The translations under genes and the position numbers were made by a program. Of a DNA stretch of 8,367 nt, positions 1 to 6,352 are shown piece by piece. The DNA is from Deltaproteobacteria bacterium. Its GTDB lineage: Bacteria; Myxococcota_A; Polyangia; Polyangiales; Houyiibacteriaceae. The stretch spans positions 1 to 8,367 of the forward strand of contig JAPUKT010000057.1 in the NCBI GenBank assembly GCA_027295555.1, read 5' to 3'. Within the stretch, counting starts at the first letter, position 1, and every line of letters begins with the position of its first letter. A model generated the notes under the pieces. The model saw nothing but the letters and a program-made list of their open reading frames with translations. It ran no database searches and was not told the origin of the DNA.

Positions 1-81
1 GAAGCTCATGAGCACAATCGCGATTACCTCAAGACCAAGCAAGCCCGCCTAGGCCATCTCGGCAACAACGGCGACGACTAG
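1..81 (+). CDS. ribA: GTP cyclohydrolase II, C-terminal end only (partial)
   Basis: Only the last 26 codons and the TAG stop at 79-81 are in the window; the gene enters from the left edge in the frame starting at base 1. The tail reads NRDYLKTKQARLGHL followed by a short GNNGDD end. This matches the conserved end of GTP cyclohydrolase II (pattern N..YL.TK...LGHLL), the enzyme that opens GTP to start riboflavin synthesis. The catalytic zinc-binding cysteines and the GTP site lie outside the window, so activity cannot be judged. A single-domain RibA and a bifunctional RibBA (fused to DHBP synthase) share this tail, and the window cannot tell them apart. It converges on the Lon-domain gene, with 26 bases between the two stops. 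The identification rests on one short motif recalled from the family, so it is moderate. Confidence 0.6.
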   Translation, partial: EAHEHNRDYLKTKQARLGHLGNNGDD

Positions 82-107
82 TGTGCGGACGCTAGCGCTC
101 GAGCGCG

Positions 108-770
108 TCAAGAAGGGGCGTGCGCTTCGGACAATTGGGCCAGGAGCGATCCCACTGCCTCGGTCACGAGCGCGACTCTCTCCTTCACGTCGACGGTTTG
201 CAAGATTCGTTGCCGATCCTCGGGACCCACCACGAGCTGGTCTGCGACGACGTCCGCCGCCCGCCCGGCTGGAAGCTCGGCCGACACTTGCAGCAAAAAA
301 TCAGGCTGTCGTTCCCGCACACGCGACGCGACGCTCATCGCCACGGCCATCATCGCCAGCACGTCGGCAGACGCGGCCGTGCCCGTGTCTTCGATCGGCA
401 CCGCTCGGGCTAGCCTGTACGGTACATGGTCGCTTGGAAGCTCTTCGAGTCGCACGCGACGGAGCCCGTGCAGGATGATGTCGTGGGTTCCATCCGGCCG
501 AAGCTGGTGGCCCACGATCCGTCCTGCCCCAGCCACCTCGTAGATCGGGGGATCGCCTTCGTAGTCCTCCTCCCAGCCTGGGGCGAGAAGTGTGACCGCC
601 ATCGCCTTCGGACCGGTCTCGAAGCAGTCCTCTGCCATGCGTCGGTAGCGCGGCTCAAACAGATGAAGCGGTAACGCCGTGCCCGGAAAGAACACCACCC
701 TAGGAAGGGGAAACACGGGCAGACATGCGAGCTCTTCCGCAGTCAGAGGAGTGCTCGGGAGCCAATCCAT
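108..770 (-). CDS. Lon substrate-binding (LonN) domain protein, stand-alone
   Basis: The 220-residue protein begins at an ATG. Residues about 16-45 read LPVFPLPRVVFFPGTALPLH, then LFEPRYRRM. This is the hallmark opening of the Lon N-terminal substrate-binding domain, where the PUA-like beta fold starts. The beta-rich part runs to about residue 130 (AGAGRIVGHQL, then IILHGLRRVRLEEL). A helical part follows, with AADVVADQLVVGPEDRQRIL and a DVKERVALV segment that matches the second half of the domain. There is no AAA+ ATPase and no Ser-Lys protease, so it is not Lon itself. Stand-alone proteins of this size are common and mostly uncharacterised; a role in peptide or protein binding is inferred from the domain. 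It lies nine bases after the merR stop and is probably co-transcribed with it. No convincing Shine-Dalgarno precedes the start, which is consistent with coupling to the upstream gene. Confidence 0.88.
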   Translation of the reverse strand: MDWLPSTPLTAEELACLPVFPLPRVVFFPGTALPLHLFEPRYRRMAEDCFETGPKAMAVTLLAPGWEEDYEGDPPIYEVAGAGRIVGHQLRPDGTHDIILHGLRRVRLEELPSDHVPYRLARAVPIEDTGTAASADVLAMMAVAMSVASRVRERQPDFLLQVSAELPAGRAADVVADQLVVGPEDRQRILQTVDVKERVALVTEAVGSLLAQLSEAHAPS

Positions 771-779
771 TTGGCGATT

Positions 780-1289
780 CTACTCGCAGTCGTGCCAGAG
801 CACACGCAGTGCTCGCGGCAGCTCCGGGTTTGCGAGCACGTCGCACTTTTCGCACGACAGTGGGAAGCTTGCTTCTTCGCAGGTCCGGCATTCCGTCAGT
901 ACCGAGACCATGGCGGTCAGCTCTTCGCGCAGCTTCCTGAGCTTGGCGATCTTCTGTTGCATGGTGTCGATCTGCGCGGTCAGCGCATCGGACATTCTAT
1001 GGCTCGCCTCCTCGGGGCACGCGCAGCCCGACTTGAGGCGGAACAGGTCTTTGATGCTCTGAACCGAAAGCCCCGCCTCGCGGAGGTCCAGGGCCAGCTG
1101 GAGCCTCATGAGCTCACGACCCGAAAAGAGGCGGTGACCGCAGTGGCTTCGTCGCTCGGGCTCGATCAACCCTTCTTGCTCGTAGAACCGCACGGTTCGC
1201 AGCGTGCTGTTACTCAGTCGGGCCATATCGCCCGTGGTAAGCAGGTCGCCGCACCCGGCTGCGACCGTCGGTGTTGATGAATTCGTCAC
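780..1289 (-). CDS. MerR-family transcriptional regulator with cysteine-rich C-terminus
   Basis: The protein has 169 residues. The frame is open further upstream to 1463, but that part overlaps the neighbouring gene and does not resemble the family. The GTG at 1289 is preceded by GGAG at 1301-1298 with 8-base spacing and puts the helix-turn-helix at the expected place. Residues 17-36 (LLTTGDMARLSNSTLRTVRF) and then YEQEGLIEP form the MerR DNA-binding winged helix. Residues 52-84 complete it, including REAGLSVQSIKDLF. A heptad-like helix at about 96-132 is the usual dimerisation coiled coil. The effector end carries Cys89-Ala-Cys91, then Cys134-x-x-Cys137 and Cys146-x-x-Cys149, and a final Cys168. 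The Cys89, 134/137 and 146/149 positions resemble the metal-site layout of ZntR-like sensors, so a metal or thiol-redox signal is plausible but inferred. No metal transporter gene is nearby. It probably forms a unit with the downstream Lon-domain gene. Confidence 0.85.
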   Translation of the reverse strand: MTNSSTPTVAAGCGDLLTTGDMARLSNSTLRTVRFYEQEGLIEPERRSHCGHRLFSGRELMRLQLALDLREAGLSVQSIKDLFRLKSGCACPEEASHRMSDALTAQIDTMQQKIAKLRKLREELTAMVSVLTECRTCEEASFPLSCEKCDVLANPELPRALRVLWHDCE

Positions 1290-1297
1290 GTCCCAGA

Positions 1298-1301
1298 CTC
1301 C
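1298..1301 (-). promoter_or_regulatory. Shine-Dalgarno site of the merR-family gene
   Basis: On the minus strand GGAG lies eight bases upstream of the GTG at 1289-1287. This is the best ribosome-binding signal near the 5' end of this frame and decides the GTG start over the longer ATG-started reading up to 1463. Confidence 0.6.
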
Positions 1302-1319
1302 GAAAACATGTGTGTTTCC
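1302..1319. promoter_or_regulatory. Imperfect inverted repeat, candidate operator of the merR-family gene
   Basis: The 18-base sequence GAAAACATGTGTGTTTCC has seven-base arms (1302-1308 and 1313-1319) that match at six of seven positions, around a four-base centre. It lies just upstream of the merR Shine-Dalgarno, in the 67-base gap after the 1872-1357 gene. On the minus strand a weak -35-like TTGCAC (1333-1328) lies upstream, and the repeat covers the place where a -10 would be (CATGTT at 17-base spacing, a poor match). MerR proteins bind dyads between -35 and -10, so autoregulation is a reasonable inference. The promoter elements themselves are not convincing. Confidence 0.3.
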
Positions 1320-1356
1320 AAGAGCTTGTGCAAATATGGAGGCCGGCAGCTGGGTG

Positions 1357-1872
1357 TCAAGGGTCGGGGGCCATCCCCCCGGGATTATTGAGCAAAGCCC
1401 GATACGCTTGTTCGACCCCTTCAAAGCGCACGGCGAACTTGTAGAAGTCATCCTCGCGCACATCGCCGAAGACCGAGAGCGCGCGGTCGACCTTGGCGCG
1501 GTCGGCCGGCGCCATCTGCAGATGGGAGCCCCACCCGCCGGCGTCCATGCGGGTGAGCACCTCGAGGGCGACCCCGATCGGGTTGAGCTCGAGCGAGCAG
1601 CGCTCGAACCTGAGCCGCCAGTCTTTGGGCTCTTCCGAGCTGCAATTCCACTGACCGTCTTCGAGATGCCGTCGCAAGAGCTCGCCGAAATAGGCGCCGC
1701 ACATCGGCGCCAGCAGCGACACCACTGGGTCGCGCGGCGACTCCACCAGCTCGGCGTAATGATCGAGGATCGGGAGGGTGTCCTGGGTCAGATCGAGCTC
1801 GAGACCGGTCGCGTTCTTCACCGAAGTCACGCATGCCACCGTGAGGTCTGTGATGGCGGTGTTGGTGTCCAT
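1357..1872 (-). CDS. Uncharacterised protein with GAYFGE motif
   Basis: The 171-residue protein is of unknown function. The ATG at 1872 is preferred. The frame is open to an ATG at 1956, but that would run past the start region of the divergent + strand gene and adds an unstructured-looking 28 residues. No strong Shine-Dalgarno supports either. No signal peptide or membrane segment is visible. The most striking parts are LDLTQDTLPILDHYAELV (residues 26-43) and CGAYFGELLRR (58-68), followed by a Trp-rich segment (QWNC, then KDWRLRF). A short helix, LDxY and GAY(L/F)GE arrangement of this kind occurs in small uncharacterised cytosolic proteins; I cannot name the family with certainty. It ends 67 bases before the merR gene on the same strand. 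It is divergent from the CpXC-like gene, with 75 bases between the chosen starts. Confidence 0.65.
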   Translation of the reverse strand: MDTNTAITDLTVACVTSVKNATGLELDLTQDTLPILDHYAELVESPRDPVVSLLAPMCGAYFGELLRRHLEDGQWNCSSEEPKDWRLRFERCSLELNPIGVALEVLTRMDAGGWGSHLQMAPADRAKVDRALSVFGDVREDDFYKFAVRFEGVEQAYRALLNNPGGMAPDP

Positions 1873-1947
1873 TTCATCGCCAGGATAGCGTGGTTCCACA
1901 TTCTGGCCATCAAGTGGACAATGCGTTAGTTCGAAATTCATACGCCA

Positions 1948-3327
1948 TTGTCCCACTCACGCTACACAGGCCCCGCCGGCCGCACTCGTGTGGAGCGCGT
2001 CCGCGTCTTCAGGTCCGAAGGCGAGCCGCTCGAGGTCGAGGTGTTCCGTGTGCTCAACGTCGAAGAGCATCCGGAGCTTCGGGAACCCGCTCTGAACGGG
2101 ACCCTTCACCAACTAGAAGACGGCGAGATCGTCGACGTGCCTTTCGTCTATCACGATCCCGTCGAGCAGCACTTCGTCTTGATCGTTCCCTACGCGGCCC
2201 GAGGTCGCGAGCTCTCGGAACGTGCCCGGCTTATCGATTGTCTCATGAAGGAGAAGGAAGGGGATGTTCCCGACTACCTGAGGCACTTCGCGATCGTTCA
2301 CGGACGCCGCGGCCTTGCCCGTTACGTCGACGACTCGCGCACCATGGAGGTCGACGTCCACGAGCTCGAGCCGATCGACCGCCCCGTGGACGATGCGAAG
2401 CATCATCTTTACGGGGCCGACTACTATCCGCGCATTGCGGCTCTGCTGCCTACGGCTGATTTCTGGAAGCGGTCTTCTACAGAGCTCGCGACGCTGGTCG
2501 ACGGCGACGAGCTGTGGCTCTTCGTCCAAGTGTCTCCTGACGAACCACACGCGTTCGCTGAAGCGACGAGCGACCTCTTGATTCAGCTCAAGGTCGTCGA
2601 CCAAATCCCCATTGCGGTATTGACCTTGACCGACGCAGCTGCTGCGGCTTCGCGCCGAGCCTATTTGAATCCGGTTCGTTCCGTCGATGGGCGCATCCTC
2701 GAGCTCCTCCGGGACGACTTCCATGCGACGGTCGTGGTATACGACGAAGCCGGTGAGTTGCTGGGCTCGTTTCGAGTCGAGGCGCCAAGGGCCGCGAACG
2801 CGAGGATCATTCTCGACCGCACCCACCGCGCCGCGAGAGCCCCGGCGGAGCGCTGGGCACACGTAGTCGATGCGTGTCGTGCGGCGCCGCCGCCTTCGGC
2901 CGGTTCCGACCACCCGTTCACGCTCGAAGAGGCTGCTGACAACGCACAGGTGGCGCTCCAGCGACTTCGGCGCCTCGAAGCCTGGAGCACGCCCGAACGG
3001 ATCGACGAGGCGATCACTATCGCCAGTGTTCCGCAGCCGGTGTTCGAGCTAGCTCGTCGTCGGGTAGTCGCGGATGGCGTGCGTTTTGGTCTCGGGATGT
3101 CGAGCGGGCTCTTGCTCCAGGCGGTCCAGTTCGGGCTTGCGTCAGACGTTCATCAGCTGCTTGAAAGGATGAAGGGACGATTCGAGGAAATGGTGGCCGA
3201 TCCGTCCCCACATGGTCTGACCGAAGAGGATATTCGGCGAAACCGAGTGGCTCTCGAGCGACTTGCAGAGCGGCACGGTACTTCGACCGGGCCGATGGTT
3301 TCGTGTAACATGCAGGTGCCAGGATAG
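1948..3327 (+). CDS. CpXC-like protein lacking the cysteine pairs, function unknown
   Basis: The protein has 459 residues from a TTG at 1948. No ATG is available near the 5' end, because an in-frame stop lies at 1927-1929. A GTG at 1990 (14 residues shorter) is an equal alternative; neither has a clear Shine-Dalgarno. Residues about 28-81 (LEVEVFRVLNVEEHPELREP, then ALNGTL, then VPFVYHDP and FVLIVP) follow the CpXC domain pattern of NV..PEL...L.GTL, followed by a YHD strand. The expected CPxC pair before it and CPxCG in the middle are absent: the aligned stretches read FRSEG and LEDGE. The middle (about 185-290) looks like an alpha/beta domain I do not recognise. The C-terminal 130 residues are mostly helical (EEAADNAQVALQRLRRLEAW, and FGLGMSSGLLLQAVQFGLA). 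There is no signal peptide. It is followed after 14 bases by the metallophosphoesterase gene, so the two are probably co-transcribed. Confidence 0.7.
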   Translation: MSHSRYTGPAGRTRVERVRVFRSEGEPLEVEVFRVLNVEEHPELREPALNGTLHQLEDGEIVDVPFVYHDPVEQHFVLIVPYAARGRELSERARLIDCLMKEKEGDVPDYLRHFAIVHGRRGLARYVDDSRTMEVDVHELEPIDRPVDDAKHHLYGADYYPRIAALLPTADFWKRSSTELATLVDGDELWLFVQVSPDEPHAFAEATSDLLIQLKVVDQIPIAVLTLTDAAAAASRRAYLNPVRSVDGRILELLRDDFHATVVVYDEAGELLGSFRVEAPRAANARIILDRTHRAARAPAERWAHVVDACRAAPPPSAGSDHPFTLEEAADNAQVALQRLRRLEAWSTPERIDEAITIASVPQPVFELARRRVVADGVRFGLGMSSGLLLQAVQFGLASDVHQLLERMKGRFEEMVADPSPHGLTEEDIRRNRVALERLAERHGTSTGPMVSCNMQVPG

Positions 3328-3341
3328 TTGACCATCCAATC

Positions 3342-4079
3342 ATGCGGATCGGCATATTTAGCGACATCCATGCAAATCTCGAGGCGATGTCTGCCGTCAT
3401 GGAGGCCTACGCCAGCGAGGAGATCGACGTTTATTACTGCCTCGGCGACGTGGTCGGATATGGGGGCAGCCCCAACGAGTGCTCGGATTTGGTGAGGGAC
3501 ATCGCCCAAGTCACGATTCTTGGGAATCATGACGCTGCCGTCGCAGGGCGGATGGACTACTCGTACTACTACGAGGCGGCGCGCGAGGCGCTCGACTGGC
3601 ACGCCTCGGAGCTCACCGTCGAGAACATGCAGTGGCTCAAGGAGCTACCCTACAGGCATCGTCTCGAGGACATCGGCGTCGACTTGTGTCACGGGTCCCC
3701 GGTTCGTCTCGAGGAGTTCGAGTACATCTTCGCGCCCGACCAGGCGGCGGAGTGCCTGCCGATTTGGAACGATCTCGGCCACATCACGCTCATCGGCCAT
3801 TCGCACTTGTGCAAGGTGTTCGCCCTTCGGCCCGGCGAGGTGGAGGAGCTTCCGGCAGAGGATTTCACCCTGCAAGAGGGTCTGAAGTACATCGTCAGCG
3901 TTGGCTCGGTCGGTCAGCCTCGCGACTACGACAATCGCGCGAGCTACACGATCTACGACAGCGACACCAAGACGTTCTTCTTCAAGCGGATCGAGTACGA
4001 CATCGAAGGTGCGGCTTCGAGGATTTTCGAAGCACGACTGGAGCGGAACTTCGGTCAGCGACTATTCATCGGCGTCTAG
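3342..4079 (+). CDS. Calcineurin-like metallophosphoesterase, YfcE/MJ0936 type
   Basis: The complete 245-residue cytosolic enzyme has all the metal-binding motifs in order. These are FSDIHAN with Asp8 and His10, GDVVGYG with Asp36, GNHD at 61-64, HGSP with His117, and GHSH at 152-155. These residues hold the two metal ions that hydrolyse phosphoesters in this superfamily. The spacing and the SVGSVGQPRDYDNRASY segment fit the small phosphodiesterase subgroup (YfcE, MJ0936). The LERNFGQRLFIGV ending is probably a subfamily feature. The physiological substrate cannot be read from sequence. The ATG at 3342 starts directly at the first beta strand (MRIGIFSDIH). The nearest AGGA is 17 bases upstream, too far to be a good ribosome site, so coupling to the gene that ends 14 bases earlier is likely. 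Its last 14 bases overlap the 3' end of the convergent luxC-like gene. Confidence 0.92.
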   Translation: MRIGIFSDIHANLEAMSAVMEAYASEEIDVYYCLGDVVGYGGSPNECSDLVRDIAQVTILGNHDAAVAGRMDYSYYYEAAREALDWHASELTVENMQWLKELPYRHRLEDIGVDLCHGSPVRLEEFEYIFAPDQAAECLPIWNDLGHITLIGHSHLCKVFALRPGEVEELPAEDFTLQEGLKYIVSVGSVGQPRDYDNRASYTIYDSDTKTFFFKRIEYDIEGAASRIFEARLERNFGQRLFIGV

Positions 4080-5295
4080 GTCGGAAGAGGCCTTCCCAGA
4101 CGGGGCGCCCGTCCGCGGGGGCGTCGAGCGACGGTGTTTGCATCGTGCCGATCTCGGTAGCGTAGGCCTTCCACGATGCATTTTCACTGAATCGGGCACC
4201 GAGCTCCCGCAGTGTCCACGCGTCGGTTCCCACGCACTTGAGATGCGCGATGAAGGCGGTCATCGAGTCGAGGGCCTCGTCGAGGCTGCGAACCGGCACG
4301 ACCGTGGCGTTTCGATAGCCGGGGCTCCAGCGGATCGCGCCGTCACGGTTGATCGCAAGCGCATGTTCACGACCGCGAACGAGCGTTCCCTCCACCTCCG
4401 CGAGGCCACGCCACTGCGTTTGCGCTGGGCCAACGGGCTCGGGAAGCGGACCCCTGGGTAAGGTCTCAGCGACCGCCTCGAGCGCACCGGAAAGCCGGGC
4501 AGCGAAGCCGTCCACCGGCCTTCCCGGGGTCTCTTCCACGTAGATCACCTGCGGCGACAAACAGCCGCGTTGGTCGTATGCGGCGAGGTCGAGGGCCACA
4601 CGTGCCGCCGTGTCGTCGATCGCTTCGAGTGCGAGCGATCGGGCGCTGCAGTAGGCGACGCTGACTCCGTGCCCATGCGCGATGACCGGAATGCGGTTGT
4701 CGATCCGTTGTTCGATCGCGCGTACCGTTTCGTCGGTTCCATAGACGCCCACCGCTTCGGCGAGCTCGAGCAATGCGGCCTCGCGATCGATATCGCCCCC
4801 GGGAAACACGACGAGGTCCATTGTCATGCCGAGCTCGGCGTCTGCGCGGCGGAGAGCTTCTCGCATGAAGGCCGGAAACCGAGTTTCGTTCGAGGCGGCT
4901 TTGACCAGGACCGGAACGCCGAAGAGGAGGGGTACGACGATCCCGCGGACCGAAGCGGTGAACACGTTGCCCGCTAACACGACCGACAAGAGCGAGATCG
5001 GGTCGGGCCTTCCACCGACGACCTCCATGGCCTCCTCGGCGAGCCCGAGCAGCGCGTCCCGACGCACGGTATCGAGAGTCGTGCGGAGGGCCCAGGCCAC
5101 CATCGCGTCGCTCGAGCCGGTCTCTTTGGGAAGCGTGTCCCGGGCTTCACGTCCTAGGGGAGCGTCTTTAGCGAGGGCCTTCGCGGTGGCCTCGAGCCAC
5201 CGGGCGCGCTCCTCGATCGAGCGACCCCGGAGCATGCCCCCGGCTTCGAGAACCGCTTTGGCGCGCTTCCGGATGACCGACGTCTCATCTGCCAT
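4066..5295 (-). CDS. luxC: LuxC-type acyl-CoA/acyl-protein reductase
   Basis: The 409-residue protein is a member of the LuxC acyl-CoA reductase family, related to aldehyde dehydrogenases. In bioluminescent bacteria LuxC uses NADPH to reduce an enzyme-bound fatty acyl group, handed over by LuxE, to a fatty aldehyde. The catalytic cysteine is visible as Cys245 in YDQRGCLSPQVIYVEE. The cofactor-binding part shows VLAGNVFTASVRGIVVPLLF then GVPVLVKAAS (about 107-135) and VYGTDETVRAI (184-194). HGHGVSVAYC precedes the catalytic domain. It is shorter than Vibrio LuxC (about 480 residues), mostly at the N-terminus, with no key motif missing. The ATG is one base after the luxE stop and has GGTGAG five bases upstream. 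It is the last gene of the operon and its 3' end overlaps the convergent phosphoesterase gene. The substrate chain cannot be inferred; luciferase genes are absent. Confidence 0.85.
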   Translation of the reverse strand: MADETSVIRKRAKAVLEAGGMLRGRSIEERARWLEATAKALAKDAPLGREARDTLPKETGSSDAMVAWALRTTLDTVRRDALLGLAEEAMEVVGGRPDPISLLSVVLAGNVFTASVRGIVVPLLFGVPVLVKAASNETRFPAFMREALRRADAELGMTMDLVVFPGGDIDREAALLELAEAVGVYGTDETVRAIEQRIDNRIPVIAHGHGVSVAYCSARSLALEAIDDTAARVALDLAAYDQRGCLSPQVIYVEETPGRPVDGFAARLSGALEAVAETLPRGPLPEPVGPAQTQWRGLAEVEGTLVRGREHALAINRDGAIRWSPGYRNATVVPVRSLDEALDSMTAFIAHLKCVGTDAWTLRELGARFSENASWKAYATEIGTMQTPSLDAPADGRPVWEGLFRPRRR

Positions 5296-5296
5296 C

Positions 5297-6352
5297 TCAG
5301 CTCACCCCCAGGGCTTGGTCCGCCGCCAGCGAGCAGCCTCGCGGGACGGCACCGGGTGCACGGCCCTCGACGACGATTCCGTCCTCGATCCTTCTCGCGA
5401 GGTCGGCCGTCTGGATGCAGCACACCGAGTCCAAGTTCGCGCAGTCGTCGATGCGAAGCACGCCGTGCGTGCCGCTCTCGACCGGCTCCAACGTGTCCGG
5501 GTCGACCGGCGTTGCGCGCACCCACGGGGGGACCCAAAGGCGCCTCGGCGATGAAGCGCCCTCTAGCTCGTCGCGCAACGTGGTCTCGTACAGCTGGGAG
5601 CTGAGCTCCGTCATGCCGTACTCGGCGATGATCCAAGGTTTTGCGACGCCGTAGCGCGCGCCCATCGCACGGCGAAGCCCGGCCGGCTCGACTTCTCGAG
5701 AACGGCCCTTGTAGCCTCCCGTCTGCATGATGCGGCTCCCTGGCGGCAGCGCGACGCGTACCTTGCCAAGTCCATCTTCCGCGTGCGCAAACGCAAACGA
5801 CGTTCCGAGCAATGCAACCGCCTGTCCGTCGGCGACCGCCTCGGCGAGGGCGGTTTCGAAGCGATCGATGTCGAGCACATCATCATCCCAGACCCAGGTG
5901 TGCTCGGCACCGAACCATTCCGTGAACCGCGTCAACATGTAGCTGAGCGAAGAGTGGGGGGCCTCGTCTTCGTGAGGCGCCAGCAACACCAAGCGCATCC
6001 GTTCGACGTCGGGGAACAGCATGTGTTTCGCGGCCGCCCTCGCTGCCGCGTCGTAGAGTCGGAGGTCCCTAAAGACATGCGTGCTTCGGTCCGACGATGT
6101 CGTGCCCGAGCTCCGGAAAACACGAACATCCTCTTCAGGTGAATGCGACGCGATTCGCCGAACGCGAAACACATCGGTCGGCAGGGCCGGGGGCCAGGCG
6201 CCGTGTCGATGCAACCGACCATACTCGGGAATGCGCGCTGCCTGCCACTTGGCGACCTCTGCGATCAGCTGATCCCGCACCGCGTCCTTGCGTGCACCGG
6301 GGTCGGCGATGAGCGCTTCGACTCGCCGCTCGAGCTCGGTCCGAACGCTCAT
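5297..6352 (-). CDS. luxE: LuxE-type acyl-protein synthetase
   Basis: The 351-residue protein belongs to the LuxE family, a branch of the adenylating (ANL) superfamily. LuxE activates a carboxylic acid with ATP, holds the acyl group on a cysteine and passes it to LuxC. Visible motifs are the phosphate-binding loop VFRSSGTTSSDRS, then MQTGGYKGRSREVEP, and the adenylate motif IAEYGMTELSSQLYE. A late hinge region follows (GVLRIDDCANLDSVCCIQTA, then DLARRIEDG). Near the end GCSLA carries Cys340, twelve residues from the C-terminus. That fits the acyl-accepting cysteine of Vibrio LuxE, which is also near the C-terminus. The frame stays open upstream to 6868, but that part lies inside the aminotransferase gene and is chance. 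The ATG at 6352 has GGAG eight bases upstream (6364-6361) and overlaps the aminotransferase stop as ATGA, so the two are translationally coupled. It ends one base before luxC. Confidence 0.86.
   Translation of the reverse strand: MSVRTELERRVEALIADPGARKDAVRDQLIAEVAKWQAARIPEYGRLHRHGAWPPALPTDVFRVRRIASHSPEEDVRVFRSSGTTSSDRSTHVFRDLRLYDAAARAAAKHMLFPDVERMRLVLLAPHEDEAPHSSLSYMLTRFTEWFGAEHTWVWDDDVLDIDRFETALAEAVADGQAVALLGTSFAFAHAEDGLGKVRVALPPGSRIMQTGGYKGRSREVEPAGLRRAMGARYGVAKPWIIAEYGMTELSSQLYETTLRDELEGASSPRRLWVPPWVRATPVDPDTLEPVESGTHGVLRIDDCANLDSVCCIQTADLARRIEDGIVVEGRAPGAVPRGCSLAADQALGVS

Noticed and set aside
95..106. Perfect 12-base palindrome GCGCTCGAGCGC between the convergent ribA and Lon-domain stops
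   Set aside because: With a loop of four, only four base pairs of stem remain and there is no T-run on either strand, so a terminator is not supported. Such palindromes occur by chance in GC-rich DNA.
83..478. Arg-rich + strand open frame over the Lon-domain gene
   Set aside because: Composition is low-complexity Arg/Pro/Ala, typical of an antisense shadow; the opposite strand has a clear family match.
1290..1463. Upstream open extension of the merR frame with an ATG at 1463
   Set aside because: It overlaps the 1357-1872 gene and shows no MerR similarity. The GTG at 1289 has GGAG at proper spacing.
1915..1943. TGGACA-N17-TCATAC as a promoter for the + strand CpXC-like gene
   Set aside because: The -10 hexamer matches the consensus at only two positions and the predicted start of transcription would fall beyond the TTG start.
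4826..5554. Long + strand frame across luxC and luxE
   Set aside because: It crosses two well-supported genes, is Arg/Ser/Ala-rich and has no recognisable domain.
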